DNA from: Chara braunii | Lineage: Eukaryota; Streptophyta; Charophyceae; Charales; Characeae | Direction of reading: 5' to 3' | Assembly: GCA_003427395.1 (NCBI GenBank) | Contig: BFEA01000141.1 | Location: 459,246 to 502,368 of the forward strand | DNA: 43,123 bases | Shown here: positions 1 to 11,390 of the stretch, in pieces | Numbering within the stretch: position 1 is the stretch's first letter | How the letters are laid out: each line of letters starts with the position of its first letter | Notes under the pieces: model-generated | Seen by the model: the letters and a program-made list of their open reading frames with translations, nothing else | Told to the model about the DNA's origin: nothing | The model's database searches: none | Position numbers and translations under genes: made by a program

Positions 1-959
1 GCATGCAACATAGCCAGTAGTTGTAGGTTAGGTCTAGGTGGATACCAGTCCAACCAGTCTGGGTCTAGGGCCTGTACAACCAATATCAGAGTCTGCAGTG
101 ATGTTTCCCTCCGAAAAGGAGCAGGTACCGGTTGCTTGGAAGGCCGAGCGGCCTGGAAGTCACCGCCCGAAGAGGCAAGCAGGCTGCTATATCTCCCAGC
201 TGGGCGAAGAGCCCAGCCTCTTTTTCGGTGTGCAAATTTGGCGACACACTTGTGGAGGACTGGCTGGAGCAGCGCTGCTGGGGAGGAAGGAGAAGGGCAC
301 GAGGGATGAAGAAGGAAGGAAGGAGGAGGAGCGCCAAGGGTACTTACCTGGCTATGGTGGCAGCCATCTTCATCACCTTGGTGGGCACTGCGGCAGGGAG
401 TCCCCAACTGGGGAGAGCCACACCAAGAAGCTTCGAGGCAGGGTCAGGCATGGCGGCCTGAGCTAGAGCAGCTATAGCTGCTTTGGGTTGTCCTTTGGGC
501 ATCTGGGCAAGGCCTAGTAGTCCGCCATAGCCTCGGCCTATGAGAGTGAAGAGTGGGAGAGGCGGCCATCGCTACGATGGTGGACCTCAAGTGATACCTG
601 CAGTAGAAGAGGAACTGGGACATTGATTCTGGATCAGCCATTCAACATTGTATTATTATTTCTTGTATGAATAAGAGAAGGGGGAGATAAGGAGGAGGAG
701 ATTGTTGGGCGAAGAAGTATTATTATTGTTTCTTGTATGAATAAGAGAAGGGGGAGATAAGGAGGAGGAGATTGTTGGGCGAAGAAGAAGAGCCTTGTCA
801 TTTGTCTATGCTAGTGTACATCATCTTCTTCTTCTTTCTTACTTCTTCTTCTTCTTCTAATCCTCTTTCTCCTCTCAAGTTCATTCATTTCTTTCTGCAA
901 TTGGACGACATTGTACTATTTGATGCATGTGTATCTCGAAATTGGCCAGTATCATAACA
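1..959 (+). repeat. 5' LTR, left part outside the window
   Basis: From about base 12 onward this matches the downstream LTR, with scattered substitutions. Compared with the 3' LTR, roughly 450 bp of its start lies outside the window. It ends in ATAACA at 959, the same terminus as the 3' LTR. The first 11 bases match poorly, so the edge may be a rearrangement. It contains a 70-bp tandem duplication that the 3' LTR lacks. Confidence 0.85.
648..787 (+). repeat. 70-bp tandem duplication inside the 5' LTR
   Basis: Two adjacent copies of about 70 bp (648-717 and 718-787) each contain TTCTTGTATGAATAAGAG and GGAGGAGGAGATTGTTGGGC. The 3' LTR has one copy (about 4137-4200), so the duplication arose after insertion. 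Confidence 0.85.
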
Positions 960-1424
960 GACACCTCGTGCGCGAACACCTTTCAAGCTTTGAAAGAAGC
1001 CTTGGTAAGTTATGCAGTACTCCGCATTGCAGATCCCAAGCTGACATTCGCAGTTACTACGGATGCAAGTCAGTATGGAATCGGCGCAGTGCTGCAACAA
1101 GATGACAACGATGGTGTGGCCGCTCGAATTCTATAGCAAACGCATGCCCAGCGTAAAGGTAGTCCCTTCCACTTACATGTGCGAGCTCTATGCTCTCCGT
1201 ATGGCTTTGGGCCATTGGAAGCAATATCTTTTGGGACGCCACTTCAAAGTGTTCTCGGATCATAAGACTCTGAAGTGGATTAAGGAGCAAACTACCCTGT
1301 CCCCTACGTTAATCGCTGGTTCCATGAAATTGACATCTTTGACTTTGAGTTGAGACACAAAAAGGGTTGTTATAATCGAGTTGGTGACGCATTGTCTCGC
1401 CACCCTGAGTACATGACTTGCCTT
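960..1424 (+). pseudogene. End of reverse transcriptase plus RNase H, frameshifted
   Basis: RNase H of LTR retroelements degrades the RNA strand of the RNA/DNA hybrid during reverse transcription. The reading begins inside the RT connection region (NTFQALKEAL, then AVLRIADP). It continues with the RNase H core: TTDASQYGIGAVL (first Asp), CELYALRMAL (Glu), FSDHKTLKWI (Asp) and GDALSRHPEY (last Asp). All four acidic residues of the family can be found, but in three frames, with shifts near 1110-1135 and 1310-1350. The RT palm with its YxDD motif is absent, because the LTR end at 959 is joined directly to this point. This is a relic that cannot give a working enzyme. Confidence 0.88.
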
Positions 1425-2998
1425 GTAAAATCCTACGACCTCCGAAAGAAACTGAAGGAGGAGCTCGTAGAGCATACAGCCAAGGATCCGGAACCTAGTC
1501 CCATCCTTGAACGGTTGCGGGCTGATCCTAGTAGTCAACCTGATTTTCACGAATATGGAGGACTGATTTTTCGTCGCTACGGAAACCATGATCGCTTGTG
1601 TGTGCCCAACCATGAGCTTCTCCGCACGCATTTTTTGGATTTGGCCCATGGCCGGAGCGGACACTTCGACATGGTAAAAACGTAAGCAAATCTGCTGAGA
1701 CAGTTTGATTGGCCTGGCATGAAAGGGACTGCTGAAAAGTTTGTGGCTGAATGTCAAGTTTGTCAACGAATCAAACCATGCAGACAAAAGCCCATAGGGC
1801 TACTCACACCCCTTCTCATTCCCGAAGGTCCCAGGGAGTCCGTCTCCATCGACTTCACCGACTTGGGAAAGGTAAGTAAGAACGGCTACTCACAAGTCAT
1901 GGTGATTGTTGAACGATTCTCCAAGTTCCTTCATTTGATTCCTTTGCCACGTCACGCTCCAACAGAACTAGTGATCCGTGAGTTCCAACAAAAGTACATT
2001 CTGCAGTTCGGAACCCCGAAGACTCTTGTGAGCGATCGGGATCCACGCTTCATTAGTACTGAATGGAAGGACTTCATGTCTCAACCAGGGATCAGACTGT
2101 GTATGATATCTGGCCGACACCCCGAAGCCAATGGTTTGGTTGAGAAGATCAACCAGACTGTGTTTCAACTTCTCCGCGCCTTGATTATTCCGGATCAGGA
2201 AACATGGGATGAAGAGTTGTATTCCGTTAAGGGGTTGTACAACAACTCCGTCCATTCCGCCACCGACATGACATCCAACAGGTTGCATTACGGTTGGCAG
2301 ATCCGTAATCCGCTCTCCTACCTATTCCCTGAACATCCAGCCCGTTTAACACCCGGCAGGCCTGGCTTCAGGGCCAAGTATGATCGCTTGCGCAAAGTTG
2401 CCATTGCAACAATGACCAAGCGACAACACGCCATGATCCATCATGCAAACAAAAGGTGTCGACCGTCGGATATTCAGGTAGGAAGCTATGTCTGGGTCAA
2501 GATGGCTGAATTTTCAAAAGAAGAGGGAGTCTCTCGCAAACTTCTCCCACTCTCTTATGGTCGGTGGGGAGTTTTGGATGTGATAGGCGAAGATCACTTT
2601 GGCCCTTCGTACGTAGTTGATGTGCCAACCCATCTGCGCACATACCCCGTGTTCCATGCACATCAAAACTCTACCTCCACCGTGACGCTAAGACGTTCGA
2701 TTATCGCGAAGACATGATCCCTCGTGCAATCAAAGGCGGGTATGAGATAGACAAAATTAAACAACACGTAGGGAAGGAACGCAATAGAGAGTACCAGGTT
2801 CACTTCATGTATCACCCGTTGGACGATCTTTCCAAGCAGGAACTGCTCCGCAGCACACCACACATTGTTAAAGTCTACAAGCGACAAATTGGAGTTGACG
2901 GTACTCCTAAGATCTCCGCAAGGCTTACTGCGACAGAGTATTCTAGGAACCTCTTTGCGTTGCTTGCTTACGATGCGTTTGTTGAGGACTCAGAATGA
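1425..2998 (+). pseudogene. Ty3/gypsy integrase with chromodomain-like tail, broken
   Basis: Integrase inserts the cDNA into the genome. The zinc-binding part shows the His pair in LAHGRSGHF near 1650 and the Cys pair in CQVCQRIK near 1755, separated by an in-frame TAA at about 1683. From 1719 to 2717 a 332-codon stretch is open. It holds the catalytic Asp in SIDFTDLGK, the second Asp in VSDRDPRF and the Glu in NGLVEKIN, the D,D,E set of the rve core. The C-terminal part has VGSYVWVKM and TYPVFHA, typical of the Ty3 integrase tail. A frameshift near 2665 moves the end into another frame (2714-2998), where EYQVHFMYHPLDD and TPHIVKVYKRQ resemble a chromodomain. Stop codon at 2996-2998, 28 bp before the polypurine tract. 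Confidence 0.9.
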
Positions 2999-3026
2999 GT
3001 TACTCGCTCGAAGGGACGTCGCTCTT

Positions 3027-3039
3027 GAGGGGGGGGTAG
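3027..3039 (+). other. Polypurine tract
   Basis: A G-rich run (GAGGGGGGGG, then TAG) lies directly before the TGTGATCACC start of the 3' LTR and just after the pol stop. This is the expected place and composition of a plus-strand primer. Confidence 0.75.
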
Positions 3040-4376
3040 TGTGATCACCCGTCCAAACATGGACTGAAACACACGACTGATTTATGAGTTTTGCCCATAG
3101 ACTGAACGCCTTGCTGAGTTTCCCGCCTGCTACTAAGTCTGTGTGTGCACGCTTGCTGGACTGCATGTCTGTCTGAGTGCTAGTTAGCTTAAGTGTGTGT
3201 GTGGCCGTGCCTGTCAGAGTGCTGGTTGGCTTGAGTGTGTGTGTGGCCGTGCCTGTCAGAGTGCTGGTTGGCTTGAGTGTGTGTGTGGCCGTGCCTGCCT
3301 GAGTGTTGGTTGGCTTGAGTGTGTGTGTGGCCCGCAAGGGCACTTGCTCGGTCATTGGGCCCTCAAGGCCGGTACTTAGCTGTGGCCGTGACATTGAGGG
3401 ATTGCAGCAGGAAAAACACTCAAGTAGCGGGTAGGCCGGTGTGCGGGTACTAGAGGCCGAGCAGAAGAAGACAAAAGTGGCATTTTTAGAGGCCCAGTAG
3501 TTGTAGGTTAGGTCTAGGCGGATACCAGTCCAACCAGTCTGGGTCTAGGGCCTGTACGGGCAATATCAGAGTCTGCAATGATGTTTCCCTCCAAAAGGGA
3601 GGAGGTACCCGTTGCTTGGAAGGCCAAGCGGCCTGGAAGTCACCGCCTGAAGAGGCAAGCACGCCGCTATATCTCCCAGCTGGGCGAAGAGCCCGACCTC
3701 TTTCTCGGTGTGGAAGTTCGACGACACACTGGTTGGAGCACCGGTTGGAGCAGCGCTATCCAAGAGCAGCGTTGTTGGGGGAAGGAGAAGGACATAGAGG
3801 AGGAAGAAGGACAGGAAGGGGGAGGAGCGCTAGGGGTACTTACCTGGCTATAGTGGCAGCCATCTTCATCACCTTGGTGGGCGTTGCAGTAGGGAGTCCC
3901 CAATTGGGGAGAGCTACACCAAGAAGCTTCGAGGTGGGGTCGGACATGGCGGCCTGAGCTAGAGCGGCCATAGCTGCTTTGGGTTGTCCTTTCGGCATCT
4001 GGCCTAGTAGTCCGCCATAGCCCCGCCCTATGAGAGTGAAGAATGGGAGAGGCAGCCATGGCTATGGTGGACCTCAAGTGATACCTGCAGTAGAAGAGGA
4101 ACTCAGACATTGATTCTGGATCAGCCATTCAACATTGTATTATTATTTCTTGTATGAATAAGAGAAGGGGGAGATAAAGAGGAGGAGATTGTTGGGTGAA
4201 GAAGAAGAGCCTTGTCATTTGTATGTGCTGGTGTACAAAATCTTCTTCTTCTCTCTTACTTCTTCTTCTTCTTCTAATCCTCTCCCTCCTCTCAAGTTCA
4301 TTCATTTCTTTCTGCAATTGGACGGCATTGTACTATCTGATGGATGTGTATCTCGAAATTGGCCAGGATCATAACA
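3040..4376 (+). repeat. 3' LTR, complete, about 1337 bp
   Basis: Starts TGTGATCACC immediately after the polypurine tract and ends GATCATAACA, so it has TG...CA ends. Bases 3492-4376 match 12-959 of the window. It contains a 42-bp minisatellite, a TTC-rich tract around 4234-4275 and a GTATGAATAAGAG stretch that may include the polyadenylation region. The 172-bp satellite begins right after its last base. Confidence 0.88.
3187..3327 (+). repeat. 42-bp minisatellite, about 3.3 copies
   Basis: Units start at 3187, 3229, 3271 and 3313 (the last partial). Each begins GCTTGAGTGTGTGTGTGGCC and ends with a variant of GAGTGCTGGTTG. The short reading frames across it are by-products of a period divisible by three. 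Confidence 0.9.
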
Positions 4377-4962
4377 CAAGTGAAAAAATGAACAAAATAT
4401 GGAGGGAGAGTGAGAGACTCCTACTCCCAAGCTTGAAAACACAAAGTTGAAAGTGTCAATTCGCAACCAAGTAAGGAAATTGACAATGCATGAAGGAAAT
4501 ATGTTGTCAATACTAGACTAAGCAAAGATACAGTAGTGATTTACAACCAAGTGGGAAAATTGAAAAAACATGGAGGGAGAGTGAGAGAATCTCACTCCCA
4601 AGCTTGAAAACACAAAGATGAAAGTGGCGGTTCACAACCAAGTGAGGAAATGGACAATGCATGAAGGAAAGATGCCCTTAACACAAGAATGAACAAAGTT
4701 GCATGTAACGATTTACAACCGAGTGGAAAAATGGACAAAACATGGAGGGAGAGTGAGAGAATCTTACTCCCAAGCTTGAAACACAAATATGAAAGTGGTG
4801 ATTCACAACCAAGTGAAGAAATGGACATTGCATGAAGGAAAAATGCTTCCAACAGGAGAATGAACAAAGATACAAGTAGTGATTTACAACCACGTGAGGA
4901 AAATTGACAAAACATGGATGGAGAGTGAGAAAATTTCACTCCCAAGCTTGAGAACACAACGA
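4377..4962 (+). repeat. 172-bp satellite, left block
   Basis: The landmark CCCAAGCTTG recurs at 4426, 4597, 4769 and 4941, a spacing of 171-172 bp. Each unit has two related halves, one with TTCACAACCAAGTGAGG and one with TTTACAACCAAGTGGG, so the unit is a dimer of diverged half-length repeats. The same satellite in the same orientation returns at 31364. The block is broken at 4963 by the TGTTATGAACC end of the first LTR of the array. Confidence 0.92.
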
Positions 4963-6209
4963 TGTTATGAACCTGGTTGCTTATTGTTAAAAGACCAACA
5001 CTCACTCACATAGACTTCAAAGTATGCCCATGCATACACAAAAGGAAGGGGAGAGGATGAGAGTATAACACCGCATAGGGAGAGAGAAACACAGCGGAAG
5101 ACTTAACCATGTGATATGACAGAGTACACTGAAAGTGCAAATCGCTCAACAAAATCCTCACTACCAGTCACAAAGGAAAGTCAAGTAGCTCACATCAAGA
5201 AAATAATGAAGCAAAGATGGTCCACACACAATAACAATAATGTTTATTAAACTCAGAACATCGTTTGTCAGAATTGCCCTAGAACCATGGTGCGCTGCTC
5301 AGAATTGAGCAGCACTTCTTCCCCCAACCCTAAGTAACTGCTATAACCACCCCTGAGTCCATGAAACAACAAGCGCCACCCAAATACTGCCTCCAGAGGG
5401 AAGCACAACCATGAAACGAGCCTTTGAGGCCAAGTGCCTCTCAGAGGATGAAGAAGAAGACCAGCGCCACAGTCTCTGATGAAGATGAAGTGCCAGAAGG
5501 CCTCCCAGCAGAAGATCTTCAGCAACGTCACCTCTCTTGACAAAGATGATCTCAGAGGATGCAAGCGACAACTATGGCTGCACCGCCACTACCCCGAAAC
5601 CCTACTCATGAGGAGGGTTACTAGGTCACCAACTTCTCCTACTCCCAGCAAACCTCAGATGGCCCAGACGTCTAGACAGCCCCGCGTGCTGTCAGAAAAC
5701 AGCGAAGTCCTAACTACGGCCGACGCTTCGACGGTCTGGCTATGTCTGTCTCCTCCAACGCTGAAGTTATACCATTCCAATTCACACGTTGCGTGTACTC
5801 CGTACCAATTTCCAAAAGCCCTTAACAGACTTGCCCATCCAATTCATAGTGTACCCTAGCCTAGACACGACCTAGACCAGACTGACTGGACTGACCGGTA
5901 CCATTTCAAGCTCTAGGGCCTCTCCCCACCCGGCTTTAGGCTATAGGACCAATATAACAGCATAGGCCCGTAGGCCCGTCTGTCCTAGTTGTAGCTCGGG
6001 TCTGCTATTCGTACTTAGGGTAGATGTAGGAGATTCAAGTTAGTATGGGCCTGAAATTTTCCCAAATTTACAGATATGTCCCTTACGAATTTTCCTCACA
6101 TGTAGATATCTCGGTTAGCCCTCAGCCAAACAAATTTGCGAATGTAACCTATCTATGTTACAGCCTCGGTGCGACCAGCAGCAGGCCTCAGAATCAGCAA
6201 GTCATTGCA
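4963..6209 (-). repeat. LTR-A, left end of the array
   Basis: On the plus strand it starts TGTTATGAACCTGG inside the satellite and ends at CATTGCA, just before the C-rich complement of the polypurine tract (6216-6223). TTTATT at 5243-5248 is an AATAAA on the element strand and may be the poly(A) signal. As the 3' LTR of unit 1 it marks the intact end of the array. The right boundary is uncertain by about 4 bp. Confidence 0.85.
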
Positions 6210-6213
6210 GACA

Positions 6214-7183
6214 TTCCCTCCCCGAGAGCGAGGACGTTTTTTGAACTCACCATTCCCTTTGGGGACAAAGAGAACTGATGCCCCAAACTCAGATGTACTA
6301 GGACATATCCAGCCTTTGTTGGTCAGGCTCTCTAGCTGTTTCTTGAGCTCATCAAGTTCAATAGGGGATATCCTGTAGACTCGGCCCTTGGAAGGAACCG
6401 CGCCAGGCAGGAGCTGGATCTCATGCTTCGTTTTCATATGGACAAGTCCAGTAGGGTCTTGCATAAGGTCCAAGAACCGGTCAACCACTTGCTGAATTTG
6501 AGAGGGACAGGGAGCAGTCGCCACATCAATCTATTTTACATAAGCTACAAACATACGGGTGTGGTCAGTCTGGTGTGCGAACGGAAATAACTCATGTGCT
6601 CGCATACAATAATAGTTGCTGACCGGATGGTACTCATCAGCGAGCATGCAGGGGCAATACTCCCCTCGCTGGTCAGGCAACTCAACCCTAGGGATCCGCT
6701 AGTCGATTGTAGGGTTGGTGGCCTCAAGCCACTGTAGGGAGAAAACAAGGTCAAAGGGTACATTGGGAAACATGTAGAAATTCAGGTGCTGCCTGATTTC
6801 TCCCTTCCTCTCAAAGACTACAGGTAGGCCTCTGACTGCAGTTGTGATCTTGACTGTAGATGAGTCCTTGATCCGAACTTCAATCGAGTGTTGCAGCTTT
6901 ACTAGTCTCTAGTCTAAATGCAGCCTCTTGACTGTTGTGGGAGACAAAGTTGCGAGTAGCGCTACAATCTAAGAGCCCTTTGAACCTGGCTCCCACGATG
7001 GAGGGTCGAACCAAGACGAGATCTGGCCTGTGCTTTTTCTTTTCCTGTAGAGATAGGAAAAGATTCATCCTCCTCACACGTCTCATCCAGATCAGTGCCG
7101 CATAAGCGAAGGACCCTAGTGCTGCAACTCTCAGAAAACAACCAGTGAGAGATGGTGAAGATTCAACTTCATAAGAAGATGAA
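6214..7183 (-). pseudogene. Unit 1 protease and truncated RT
   Basis: The protease is read around 6880-7086 with the motif LLDCSATRNFVS, where the Gly after DC found in the sister units has become Ser. Downstream, 6153-6524 reads the start of RT (HEIQLLPGAVPSKGRVYR, then NKGWICPSTSEFGA and VLFVPKGNGEF), with frameshifts between the two parts. Coding similarity stops right after GEF, and the next bases are the polypurine tract and LTR-A. RT motifs beyond the fingers, including YxDD, are absent. The same truncation point occurs in all five units. Confidence 0.85.
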
Positions 7184-8763
7184 TCAGTACTGGTGGAAGG
7201 AGCTGTTGATTCTACCTCTCTCCACTCTAGTTTTTTTAACTAGAGCCTGCGGGCTGCGAGGCATGTTGGGACAATCCTTCATAAAGTGGTCCCCCTCGCA
7301 CCTCAGCCAAACTCCCTTGTCCTTCCTCTTCCTCCATACTCCCCCCTGGATCCTGCGCACATGCCAGGAGAATGTGGAAGCATGAAGGGGGTCGGCCGGC
7401 CAATGGACGTCTCGTGGTAATGGGACCCTCTGGGCCACAGGGGAAGAGGCACGTCCCTTACCTTTCCCCTTGCTGCTGGTTGATACTCTCTGGGTCGGGG
7501 CCTTTCCCTTCGCAAGGCCCATCAGAGCATCAGCTAGGGCAAGAACAACTGGATTTGTAACAGCGGATGGGGTAGTCTAAGATGGAGGTGTCCCACTCTT
7601 GGATGTTGCCTCATCTTCTAAATAAGAAGTTGCAGCAAAGAGAGCACCCTTCCTCTTTCTTCGCCAATTTGCGGAGGGTCTCTTCCTTGCGTCAAAAGGT
7701 GCTTCCTGGACATGGAGCTTGGACTCCAGATCCGGGGCTGCTCTGCCAATGGACCGCCTATCCTTGTGGCCCTGAGAGAATAGTGCAAGCTGGTACTCTC
7801 CAGGCGCTGCTCTCAAGAAATGAATGAGCTGATCCTGCTCACTCATCTCCAACCAAGGAGTCGATATCAGACTCTCAAAGGTTGAGTACAGTTTGGACAA
7901 GGAGCCATCCCACTTTTTCTGGCCTAGGTGGACAATTTTGTTTGTTGCCTTGCCTTCTCCTTGTCCGCGAACTGGTCATTCAGAGGCTGCAGAAAACGAG
8001 ACACCCCCAGTCTTTGCGCCCATTCAGACATTTCCAATCCTTGCTTGCTGGAGGTGGAGGTACACCATTTCAGTGTTGTCCTCCCCAGGCGAGCAAGGAT
8101 GCCACTAACCTTCACATCCTCGTCATAACTCAGGTAGGTTCTCTATGCAGTGACGCAATCTGAAACATCCACCTTGGGGTCCTCAGAAGACAACATTGGT
8201 GGAGGGGTCAGCTTGGGCCGCTACAGGTCAAATGGACCTAAGGGTTGTGAGGCGGCTATTGATTTGGGTGTAGAGGCTGGAGATGGGGGTCTGGATTGTG
8301 GGGTATGATGGGGGTCCGTCTTGGGAATCCCAGGAGGTGCGGGAATGATCAAGGTGGAAGGGATCTCAAGGTGTGTGAAGAGTTGATCCAGTTTGCAGGA
8401 GATGTCATCCAACGTTTTAGAAAGTGCTGAGTGACTGTCCTCCAAACCGGTAATCCTCACATCCAAGTTAGTAAAGTAGGACCTGTGGATATCATCCTGC
8501 AGGAGGACGAACTCCGCCATATCCTTACTGTATTGACTGGAAGATCCACTCACCTTGATCTTCTCAATGTTTGTTACTCTCTGTTTTTTTCTGGTCTCTT
8601 TTCGGTCTGCCTCCTCTTTGCACCTCTTCTCTTCCTTCAGAGCCTCGACTGCTGCTGCTTGTTTTCAAATTTTTTCCTCCTCGGCAAGCAGTTCAACCAC
8701 CAACGGGGAAAGAGGAAGTTAAGGCTTCTCTTCTGAAACGTCTCCCTTCTCAATGCCAGACAT
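7184..8763 (-). pseudogene. Unit 1 gag, broken
   Basis: Gag is the structural protein that packages the element RNA. The start ATG (8761-8763, MSGIEKGDVSEEK) is kept, but a stop follows after about 13 codons. A lysine/glutamate-rich helix and the Pro/Ser/Thr-rich stretch to FDL (8221-8553) come next. Then there is an in-frame TAG at 8221 and another at 8143. The capsid-like region has TLKWCTSTSSKQGLEMSEW and LYSTFESL. The C-terminal part (7184-7522) has a basic KGKGKGRASS stretch and a zinc knuckle whose first Cys is Trp (GVWLRCEGDHFMKDC). Several frameshifts separate these parts. Confidence 0.85.
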
Positions 8764-10241
8764 TATGAAAAACCCTCAAAATAGATAACATAAACAAAAT
8801 AGGAAACAGAAAGGGAAGTCAACATAAATTGGGTTTACTCTTTAGTACCTGCCCAATTAGTGTTGCCTGAATGGAGAAGGAAGTTGGTTAGTATAAGCAG
8901 ATAACCATTCAGTCTCTGTAGACCCGTTGAGGGTCAGGTGTCAGCTTAGAGCAAACTCAACAAAAATCACTTTCAATATTTTCCATTCACTGCCCAAACA
9001 CCTCAATTGAGTGCAATTACTTCAATTCCCAGATCACACACTGACAGGATGCAGTCTTGGACTAATTAGTGGTAAGTAGCAATTAGCCAGAGTGACTGAC
9101 AGGTACCTACAAATAACCAAGATGTAAGAATTTACTGGGTGTTTTATTTTTAGACTTACCCTACTGACCCTACCACTAGATGACCCCAAATGCCATACCC
9201 AAGGTATGGCGAAGTACAAATTTCACAATAAATGACTCAATACACCAAATTTGACAATGCGATTTCAGACGGACCAAACACTGAATTGCGATTTACCAGA
9301 GACATACAAAACTGAATTCTGTCGGACAAAACCAAAGTTATGAGTAACCCTAGCCTGGCCAAGCTTCAGCTATGGGTGCGCATAATTCAAATTTCCATTA
9401 TTATTGACAGTATGACCCTGAACAATCCAATTCACAGTACAATATGAATCGCAACACTATAAAACAGTCAAAGATGAAAATTGAGTCAGAGAGGGGGTCA
9501 AATATGGTTAGTAGAAGTCAAAGAAGATAGGTAGGAGAAATTGGCTATGGCTGTCTCACAGTCAAAATTTCAATTTTCAATTGTGTACAAACTAACAGGG
9601 CAAATTTCGTTGATCTAAAAATAGCCCCAGAATCGCCAGACAGAGTAGAACAAGGAACACACTTACTTCACGAACTTCTCTGAAGGGGAAGTATAAAACC
9701 CTAGCTAGGCTGTCTCTTGAGACCGATCTCGCCAGTTTCTTCTCCTCACTATTCCTAGTGTTCCCACGTCCTATAATCTCCAAAACTTGGTGATCCTGTA
9801 GATCTGACTGTTGTGCTTCACCCCCAACTGACAAATTCAACAGACTTGGACTCTAAGATGTTAATAACTGAGAAACTCAGCAGAAGTGCTCAAACATGCA
9901 CTGCACTATTTGGGAATTGGGGATCCTGACCCAATCCCAAAATCCCAACACTTTGGGGGTCACTTCCTTGCAATCCCCCAATCTCAGATACATCGCCAGG
10001 CTAAAATTAGCCTCCTTAGAGCCTCCCAGGCCTCTAAGTATGAATCGCCACTCACTTCTGTACAACCCTGAGCAGAAGTATGTCACCCTCTTTCCAATAC
10101 CTCTCGCCACACACTTATTACTACCACCCTCACTGTCGCCAACACAGAAGACGACAAATGGCCAGGAGATTCAACTCCTGTGTCTCGCCAGATGATGGTA
10201 GTTGCTCCAACTCATCTCTGCATCACTGACTGGATCCAATC
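8764..10241 (-). other. Unit 1 leader between priming site and gag
   Basis: About 1.48 kb of non-coding sequence, collinear with the leaders of the other units. I see no conserved reading frame. It is long for a 5' leader and contains many GTAAGT-like and AATT-rich stretches. It may hold packaging or promoter signals, but none can be assigned from the sequence alone. Confidence 0.7.
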
Positions 10242-10253
10242 GCTCTGATACCG
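10242..10253 (-). other. Primer binding site, unit 1
   Basis: The minus strand reads CGGTATCAGAGC, one mismatch from TGGTATCAGAGC, the complement of the plant initiator-Met tRNA 3' end. It lies 2 bp from the end of LTR-B. Confidence 0.85.
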
Positions 10254-10255
10254 AC

Positions 10256-11390
10256 TGTTATGAACCTGGTTGCTTGTTGGCAAAAGACCAACACTCGCTC
10301 ACAGACTTCCAAGTATGCCCATACATACATAAAAGGAAGGGGAGAGGATGGGAGTATCACACCGCATAGGGAGAGAGAAACACAACGGAGATTGTCCACA
10401 CATATTAGCAATACTGTTTATTAACTCGGAACATCGTTTTGTCAGAATTGCCTCGGAACCATGGTGCGCTGCTAAGAAATGAGCAACGCTTCTTCCCCCA
10501 AACCTGAATATCCACTATCACTACCCCCGAGTCCCAGAAACAACACCGCCACCCAGATACTGCCTCTAGAGGGAAGCGCCGCCATGAAACAGGCCTCTGA
10601 GGGCAAGCGCGTCTCAGAGGATGAAGAAGAGGACCAGCGACATAGTCTCTGATGAAGATGGAGTGCCAGAAGGCCTCCCCGAGGAAGATCTTCAGCAGCG
10701 CCACCTCTCCTGACAAAGATGATCTGTGAGGATGCAAGCTGCAACTATGGCTGCAGCACCACTACCGTGAAACCCTACTCTTGAGGAGGGTTCAGCAGGG
10801 CACCAACTCCTCCTGCTCCCAGCAGACCTCAGGTACCCTAAACCTTTGGACAGCCCCACGCAATGTTGGAGAAAACCGAAGGTCCCAGCTATGGCCAACG
10901 CTTCGAGGGTCTGGCTATGTCTCTCCTCCAACGCTGAAGTTGTACCACTCCAGATCATGCGTTGCGTAGCAGCAATGTACTCGGTACGAACTGCCAAAAG
11001 CCCTAAACAGAGTTCCCCATTCTATTCATAGTCTACCCTAGCCTAGACACGACCTAGACCGGACTCACTGGAGTGACCGATACCATTTCGGTTTTCGGCC
11101 TCTAGGGCCTCTCCCCACCCGGTTATAGGCTACAGGACCAGTCTAACAGCGTAGGCCCGTATGTTCTAGTGGTAGCACGGGTCTGCTATTCGCAGTTAGG
11201 GTAGTGGTAGGAAATTCAAGTTAGTACGGGCCTGAAATTTTCTCGAATTTACAGATATGTCCCTTACGAATTTTCCCCACATGTAGATATCTCGGTTAGC
11301 CCCCATCCAAACAAATTTGCGAATCTAACCTACCTTTGTTACAGCCTCGGTGCGACCAGCAGCAGGCCGCAAAATCGGCACGTCATTACA
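10256..11390 (-). repeat. LTR-B, shared by units 1 and 2
   Basis: Plus-strand start TGTTATGAACCTGG, end CATTACA before the polypurine tract complement at 11397-11403. On its left is the priming site of unit 1, and on its right the truncated RT of unit 2. One LTR therefore serves as 5' LTR of one unit and 3' LTR of the next. It is about 110 bp shorter than LTR-A. Confidence 0.88.

Larger units (their letters stand above)
1..4376 (+). mobile_element. Decayed Ty3/gypsy LTR retrotransposon, internally deleted
   Basis: The element runs LTR, end of RT, RNase H, integrase, chromodomain-like tail, polypurine tract, LTR. Bases from about 12 to 959 match 3492-4376 closely, which identifies the LTR pair. 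Primer binding site, gag, protease and most of RT are missing between the 5' LTR and position 960. The coding part is spread over several frames with at least one in-frame stop, so the copy cannot move by itself. The RNase H, integrase, tail order is the Ty3/gypsy order, because in Ty1/copia integrase precedes RT. The 3' LTR is followed at once by the 172-bp satellite, so the element probably inserted into that satellite. Confidence 0.9.

Noticed and set aside
3197-3379. Cys/Gly-rich repeat protein on the plus strand
   Set aside because: Created by the 42-bp minisatellite, whose period is a multiple of three.
4377-4962. CRISPR array
   Set aside because: The repeat is a 172-bp unit without spacers of constant length between short repeats, in a eukaryotic retroelement setting.
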